A DNA stretch of 21,961 nt from CAYXOX01 sp964466745. GTDB lineage: Bacteria > Pseudomonadota > Alphaproteobacteria > Rhodobacterales > Rhodobacteraceae. Positions within the stretch are counted from its first letter, which is position 1, and each line of letters opens with the position of its first letter. The translations under genes were made by a program, and so were the position numbers. The stretch covers positions 1-21,961 of the forward strand of contig CAYXOX010000038.1 in NCBI GenBank assembly GCA_964466745.1, given 5' to 3'. The notes under the pieces are model-generated. The model worked only from the letters and a program-made list of their open reading frames with translations. It was not told where the DNA came from and searched no databases. Positions 20,647 through 21,961 of this stretch are shown piece by piece.

Positions 20647-21191
20647 GTGCCTTTGGGGCACGGAGCGGGGTCGAAACGCCGGGCGGCGCTGCAAAGCGCC
20701 TCGGCAAGAGGTTCGACCGAAACGAGCGGAAGCCGCAGCGCAGCCTCGGCAATCCCCATGTCGTGCGATCCCGGGAGTGTCGCGGTGAAACTGCGCGATG
20801 CGACCACCAGCGGTATGCGGCGATTACGTGCCCGGATCTCGGAGAGGGTCGCCACCGCATCGCGGGTGTCGGAAAAGAAATCGATGTCGAAGAGCATGAT
20901 CCATTCGGCGCTCGCGCAACGGCTGGACATTGATACGACGCTGCGAGGCGCCTCGGTGACCGAAACCGAGGCGAGATCGTCCTTCAGGCTTTCCGCGGCG
21001 CGGCACAGGCCCGGATCGCGCGAAACGACCACGAGGTTGAACGACCACAGTCGCCCGCAATCGAGGCAGGACGGCCGTGCTCCGCCGGTCGGCGCCTTGC
21101 CCCCCAAAGCTGGCGCCCGAAGCAAGCGCGGAGCTTCGCTGCCCCCCGAAGGACTTACAACCCTGAGCAAAGTTCGCGAATCCTCGTGCAA
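20643..21191 (-). CDS. Degenerate response-regulator receiver-like protein, start uncertain
   Basis: The open frame gives up to 182 residues. From about residue 50 it reads like an alpha/beta receiver: FNLVVVSRDPGLCRAAESL, then IMLFDIDFFSDTRDAV with an aspartate pair (102, 104) where the phosphoacceptor would be, then RIPLVVASRSF and LPLVSVEPLAEAL, which resembles the final receiver strand but has Glu-Pro rather than Lys-Pro. The family call is inferred from this pattern. The first about 49 residues look low-complexity. The only upstream starts are TTG codons (21191, right after an in-frame stop; 21170 with GAGGA ten bases before), so the true N-terminus may lie further in, for example at the GTG for residue 54. 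It precedes the winged-helix gene by 44 bases. Confidence 0.6.
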   Translation of the reverse strand: MHEDSRTLLRVVSPSGGSEAPRLLRAPALGGKAPTGGARPSCLDCGRLWSFNLVVVSRDPGLCRAAESLKDDLASVSVTEAPRSVVSMSSRCASAEWIMLFDIDFFSDTRDAVATLSEIRARNRRIPLVVASRSFTATLPGSHDMGIAEAALRLPLVSVEPLAEALCSAARRFDPAPCPKGT

Positions 21192-21211
21192 TCATGAGTT
21201 ATTATTCACAT

Positions 21212-21247
21212 TGCTTATTCTAAGAGAATATTTGCAGTTTTGGTCAA
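21212..21247 (-). promoter_or_regulatory. Promoter with overlapping palindrome upstream of the receiver-like gene
   Basis: In an AT-rich island, TTGACC (21247-21242, minus strand) and TAGAAT (21222-21217) are 19 bases apart, a slightly long but otherwise good promoter. A perfect inverted repeat TATTCT/AGAATA (21230-21225 and 21221-21216) with a three-base spacer covers the -10, and outer TGC/GCA triplets (21236-21234 and 21214-21212) extend the symmetry. Such overlap is what an operator for a dimeric repressor looks like. Confidence 0.5.
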
Positions 21248-21340
21248 GGTGATTTTCGCCCGGAGCTCGTTCGAGGCGGTTTCTTGCCCTCGTCAGGCGC
21301 GCCTTTGCCTGCGCCCGAACGGCCCTTGGTGGCCGCAACG

Positions 21341-21370
21341 AAAAAAAAGGCCCCGCTTGCGCGGGGCCTT
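21341..21370 (-). terminator. Intrinsic terminator of rpsA
   Basis: On the minus strand AAGGCCCCGC (21370-21361) and GCGGGGCCTT (21356-21347) form a perfect ten-base-pair stem around GCAA, a GNRA tetraloop, followed by eight T (21348-21341). It lies 34 bases after the rpsA stop. A textbook rho-independent terminator, so genes further left need their own promoter. Confidence 0.95.
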
Positions 21371-21403
21371 CTGGAACTGCCTGGCCGTGTGAGGCCTGCG
21401 GCG

Positions 21404-21961
21404 TCAGTCGTTGTCGCCCTTGAGCGCTGCGCCGAGGATATCCCCCAGCGACGCGCCGCTGTCGGACGAGCCGTACTGTTCCACGGCTTCCTTCTCCTCG
21501 GCGATCTCGCGCGCCTTGATCGAGAGCCCGAGGCGCCGGGTCTTGGCGTCGATGTTCGTCACGCGGACATCCACCTTGTCGCCCACCTGGAAGCGCTCGG
21601 GGCGCTGTTCCGCGCGATCGCGGCTGAGGTCGGAACGGCGGATGAACGATTTCATCCCTTCGTACTCGACCTCGATCCCGCCATCCTCGATCTTGGTGAC
21701 CGTCACGGTGATGATGGAGCCGCGCTTCACGCCACCCACGGCATCGGCGAACGGGTCGCCGTCGAGCGCCTTGATGGAGAGCGAGATGCGCTCCTTCTCC
21801 ACGTCCACCTCGGAAACGACGGCCTTGACGACATCGCCCTTGCGATAATCGCCGATCACGTCTTCGCCGCGGCCCTCCCAGGTGAGATCCGAAAGGTGCA
21901 CCATGCCGTCGATATCGCCGGTCAGCCCGATGAAGAGGCCGAACTCGGTGATGTTCTTCAC
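21404..21961 (-). CDS. rpsA: 30S ribosomal protein S1, C-terminal part (5' truncated by window)
   Basis: The last 185 residues of ribosomal protein S1, which binds mRNA and helps translation initiation; the start lies beyond the window. Two S1 (OB-fold) repeats are visible. The first includes TEFGLFIGLTGDIDGMVHLSDL and ends VDVEKERISLSIKAL. The second, more divergent, includes GSIITVTVTKIEDGGIEVEY, KSFIRRSDLS and VRVTNIDAKTRRLGLSIKAR. The tail SGASLGDILGAAL is the usual alphaproteobacterial S1 end. A strong terminator follows. Confidence 0.98.
   Translation of the reverse strand: MKNITEFGLFIGLTGDIDGMVHLSDLTWEGRGEDVIGDYRKGDVVKAVVSEVDVEKERISLSIKALDGDPFADAVGGVKRGSIITVTVTKIEDGGIEVEYEGMKSFIRRSDLSRDRAEQRPERFQVGDKVDVRVTNIDAKTRRLGLSIKAREIAEEKEAVEQYGSSDSGASLGDILGAALKGDND

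Noticed and set aside
21320..21335. CGGCC/GGCCG hairpin downstream of the rpsA terminator
   Set aside because: Short stem in GC-rich DNA with no T-run; the adjacent 10-bp terminator explains the region better.
1..21961. Search for tRNA genes, CRISPR repeats, insertion sequences, phage genes or attachment sites
   Set aside because: Nothing with the needed repeat structure, terminal inverted repeats or characteristic genes was seen by reading; a dedicated scan would be needed to exclude a small element.

Overview
The window looks like chromosomal DNA of a high-GC alphaproteobacterium, most likely order Rhodobacterales (the Roseobacter/Rhodobacter group). Supporting signs are a Tad/Flp pilus locus, a DUF6455-type protein, the miaB/phoH/ybeY/corC/lnt/metK gene order, an rpsA-ihfB-lapA-trpF neighbourhood, and a metK leader carrying the SAM/SAH riboswitch, a class known mainly from Rhodobacterales. 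No tRNA, rRNA, CRISPR array, insertion sequence or phage gene was seen. Almost all of the sequence is chromosomal core.

Layout. (1) Positions 1-4274, plus strand: the distal part of a Tad pilus operon: the end of the CpaF/TadA secretion ATPase, the membrane platform proteins TadB and TadC, two TPR lipoproteins (TadD and a second one) and the prepilin peptidase TadV/CpaA. (2) 4275-5737, plus: an AAA+ ATPase with an N-terminal helical/winged-helix-like segment, apparently with its own promoter. (3) 5754-15129, minus: read from right to left, miaB, an OmpA-domain protein, a small lipoprotein, phoH, ybeY, corC-like ybeX, lnt, then metK behind its own promoter and riboswitch, a small P-loop kinase and trmB. 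This is a tRNA modification, ribosome maturation, lipoprotein acylation and SAM synthesis block. The OmpA/lipoprotein pair interrupts the miaB-phoH link and shares a duplicated two-cysteine module. (4) 15199-18036: a plus-strand glycosyltransferase-like protein, a minus-strand pair (M48 lipoprotein protease and DUF6455 protein) and a plus-strand pair (DCC-family protein and a small hypothetical protein). (5) 18003-19347, minus: ihfB, lapA and trpF, tightly spaced. (6) 19598-21191, minus: an accessory trio between rpsA and ihfB: a degenerate receiver-like protein, a winged-helix protein and a six-helix membrane protein reminiscent of MASE1. (7) 21341-21961, minus: a strong intrinsic terminator and the C-terminal third of ribosomal protein S1.

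The best regulatory signal is the metK leader. A -35/-10 pair overlaps the lnt stop codon, followed by a 7-bp stem with the SAM/SAH-type loop and a GGAGC segment near the metK start that can pair with that loop. The most interesting uncharacterised material is the duplicated GIWxDPxGCxHWxxDDGxEGY module (12630-13506) and the possible split sensory/regulatory trio between rpsA and ihfB (19598-21247). I did not find a complete, clearly new system; these two are the best candidates.
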